Under the pieces are notes generated by a model. It was not told where the DNA came from, did not search any database, and saw only the letters and a program-made list of their open reading frames with translations. The translations under genes were made by a program, and so were the position numbers. A DNA stretch of 20,025 nt from IMG/VR virus record IMGVR_UViG_3300004369_000201, positions 1-20,025 of that record; one strand, 5' to 3'. The DNA comes from a virus. Shown one piece after another: positions 19,498 to 20,025 of the stretch (position 1 is the stretch's first letter; each line of letters starts with the position of its first letter).

Positions 19498-19848
19498 TTA
19501 GAACCCTCTAAAACCTTCGTATCCCATTAAGTGAAGCGATGTCTCAACATAGTGAGCTTCTATTGCAGTATCGTAGATACCTACAATTTCATAACCCTCA
19601 GTAATTCTCTTGTTTACTTGACCGTGTTGATATATACGAGAGTCTATATTGTTGGTCATACCAACATAATGATGTTCTGGTAAGTAATAGACATAATACA
19701 GTATTTGTCCATTAACCAACTTTTTATTGTTGTAGTAAGATTTGTGACAAGATTTACAATGACCTTGTCTACCATCTTTGGTATTAGGATTGTTATGGAA
19801 GTCTATAATAGATTTCTCATCATTGCATTTATTACACAACTTTAGCAT
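19498..19848 (-). CDS. Zinc-finger plus GIY-YIG homing-type endonuclease
   Basis: The protein has 116 residues. C5-x2-C8 (CNKC) and C31-x2-C34 (CKSC) with DGRQGH between form the small zinc finger often found in phage homing endonucleases. The second half holds the GIY-YIG fold: LYYVYYL (50-56) for the GIY part, HYVGMTNN (60-67) for the YIG part, R71 and H75 (IDSRIYQH), and the acidic residue in AIEAHYVETSL (E97/E102). Such genes cut DNA at specific sites and spread into related phages. The fold appears complete but compact. Its leader is highly structured. Confidence 0.75.
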   Translation of the reverse strand: MLKLCNKCNDEKSIIDFHNNPNTKDGRQGHCKSCHKSYYNNKKLVNGQILYYVYYLPEHHYVGMTNNIDSRIYQHGQVNKRITEGYEIVGIYDTAIEAHYVETSLHLMGYEGFRGF

Positions 19849-19957
19849 AGAGATATAAATAGAGATATAAAAAAAAGAGAGGCTATAAGCCTCTCTATAT
19901 ATATCTATATCTCTTTATTAGATTAGAGACTTACAAGTCTCCGTCTCTATATATTTA
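19849..19957 (-). promoter_or_regulatory. Structured leader of the GIY-YIG gene
   Basis: From right to left it holds a hairpin (GAGACTTGTAAGTCTC, 19926-19941), the AGAGATATA-type arm at 19906-19914, the terminator hairpin at 19876-19896, and a tandem 12-base repeat ATAGAGATATAA (plus strand, 19847-19858 and 19859-19870). The 9-base arms 19849-19857 and 19861-19869 are each complementary to 19906-19914, so the start-codon region could be base-paired. No gene is seen from 19849 to the right edge. Confidence 0.5.
19866..19896 (-). terminator. Terminator-like hairpin ahead of the GIY-YIG gene
   Basis: On the minus strand a 9-base-pair stem (AGAGAGGCT/AGCCTCTCT, plus-strand arms 19876-19884 and 19888-19896, 3-base loop) is followed by eight T. 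It ends about 20 bases before the ATG at 19848. It may end a transcript coming from the right, or act as an attenuator or the end of a short leader RNA. Confidence 0.75.
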
Positions 19958-19963
19958 TATAAG

Positions 19964-19994
19964 CGAAGTTAAAAGAAAAAAAAGATACAGTCAA
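19964..19994 (-). promoter_or_regulatory. Promoter candidate P4 (GIY-YIG leader)
   Basis: On the minus strand TTG (19992-19994) is 20 bases from TAACTTCG (19964-19971), one change from TAnnTTTG. The expected transcript would start near 19957 and contain the leader hairpins. A shorter alternative uses TTG in the nearby TTGTTAACAA palindrome (19998-20007) with TATCTTTT. Weak evidence on its own. Confidence 0.35.
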
Positions 19995-20025
19995 CTATTG
20001 TTAACAACACTTAATAACTACTTCA

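Overview
The window reads as about 20 kb of a tailed double-stranded DNA phage (or prophage) of a Bacteroidetes host, most likely a marine flavobacterium. Every supportable gene is on the minus strand, so transcription runs from right (20025) to left (1). Three things point to Bacteroidetes: promoter candidates of the TTTG-N19..23-TAnnTTTG kind, A-rich ribosome-binding regions without clear Shine-Dalgarno boxes, and structural proteins (the 414/664-residue pair and an XkdF-type protease) of kinds I associate with flavobacterial and related phages. No integrase, repressor or lysis gene is seen, so lifestyle cannot be judged.

Layout in the direction of transcription. (1) 20025-19849: a structured leader with a promoter candidate, two hairpins and a terminator-like T tract just ahead of a zinc-finger plus GIY-YIG endonuclease gene. 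(2) 19429-11536: the early DNA-metabolism region. It holds small genes, a DUF3310 protein, a RusA-type resolvase, a cytosine-5 DNA methyltransferase, an SSB-like protein with its own promoter and terminator, a DnaB/Twinkle-type helicase, a coiled-coil protein, a DnaA-domain-IV-like protein, a small membrane protein, a sigma-like protein, a PD-(D/E)XK protein, a second promoter with two very small genes (membrane, Cys-rich), a RecE-type exonuclease and an HNH protein. (3) 11685-9276: a string of very small genes joined by copies of a 26-base junction repeat, plus an AT-rich DPPF methyltransferase. (4) 9246-1: packaging and virion genes, namely small and large terminase, a tail-assembly chaperone with an evident frameshift extension, neck/tail genes, two large tail structural proteins, a short tape measure, and an XkdF-family protease that runs off the left edge.

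Genes are packed with 4-20 base overlaps (ATGA, TAATG, TGATG), which implies translational coupling. The early block supplies replication (helicase, SSB, DnaA-like), recombination (RecE-like exonuclease, RusA, PD-(D/E)XK) and DNA modification (two methyltransferases). The late block supplies packaging and tail building. Head genes (portal, capsid) are not in the window and probably lie to the left, beyond the protease.

The most notable observation is a hidden 83-codon reading frame (7010-7261) reached by a -1 shift on a T9 run inside the gene after terminase. It gives a 246-residue fusion typical of phage tail-assembly chaperones. Other points of interest are the repeated gene-junction module at 9.8-11.45 kb, two promoter-leaders sharing a 13-base core, an intra-operon terminator between SSB and helicase, SSB-like C-terminal tips on both of those proteins, and the RNA-structured leader of the GIY-YIG gene.
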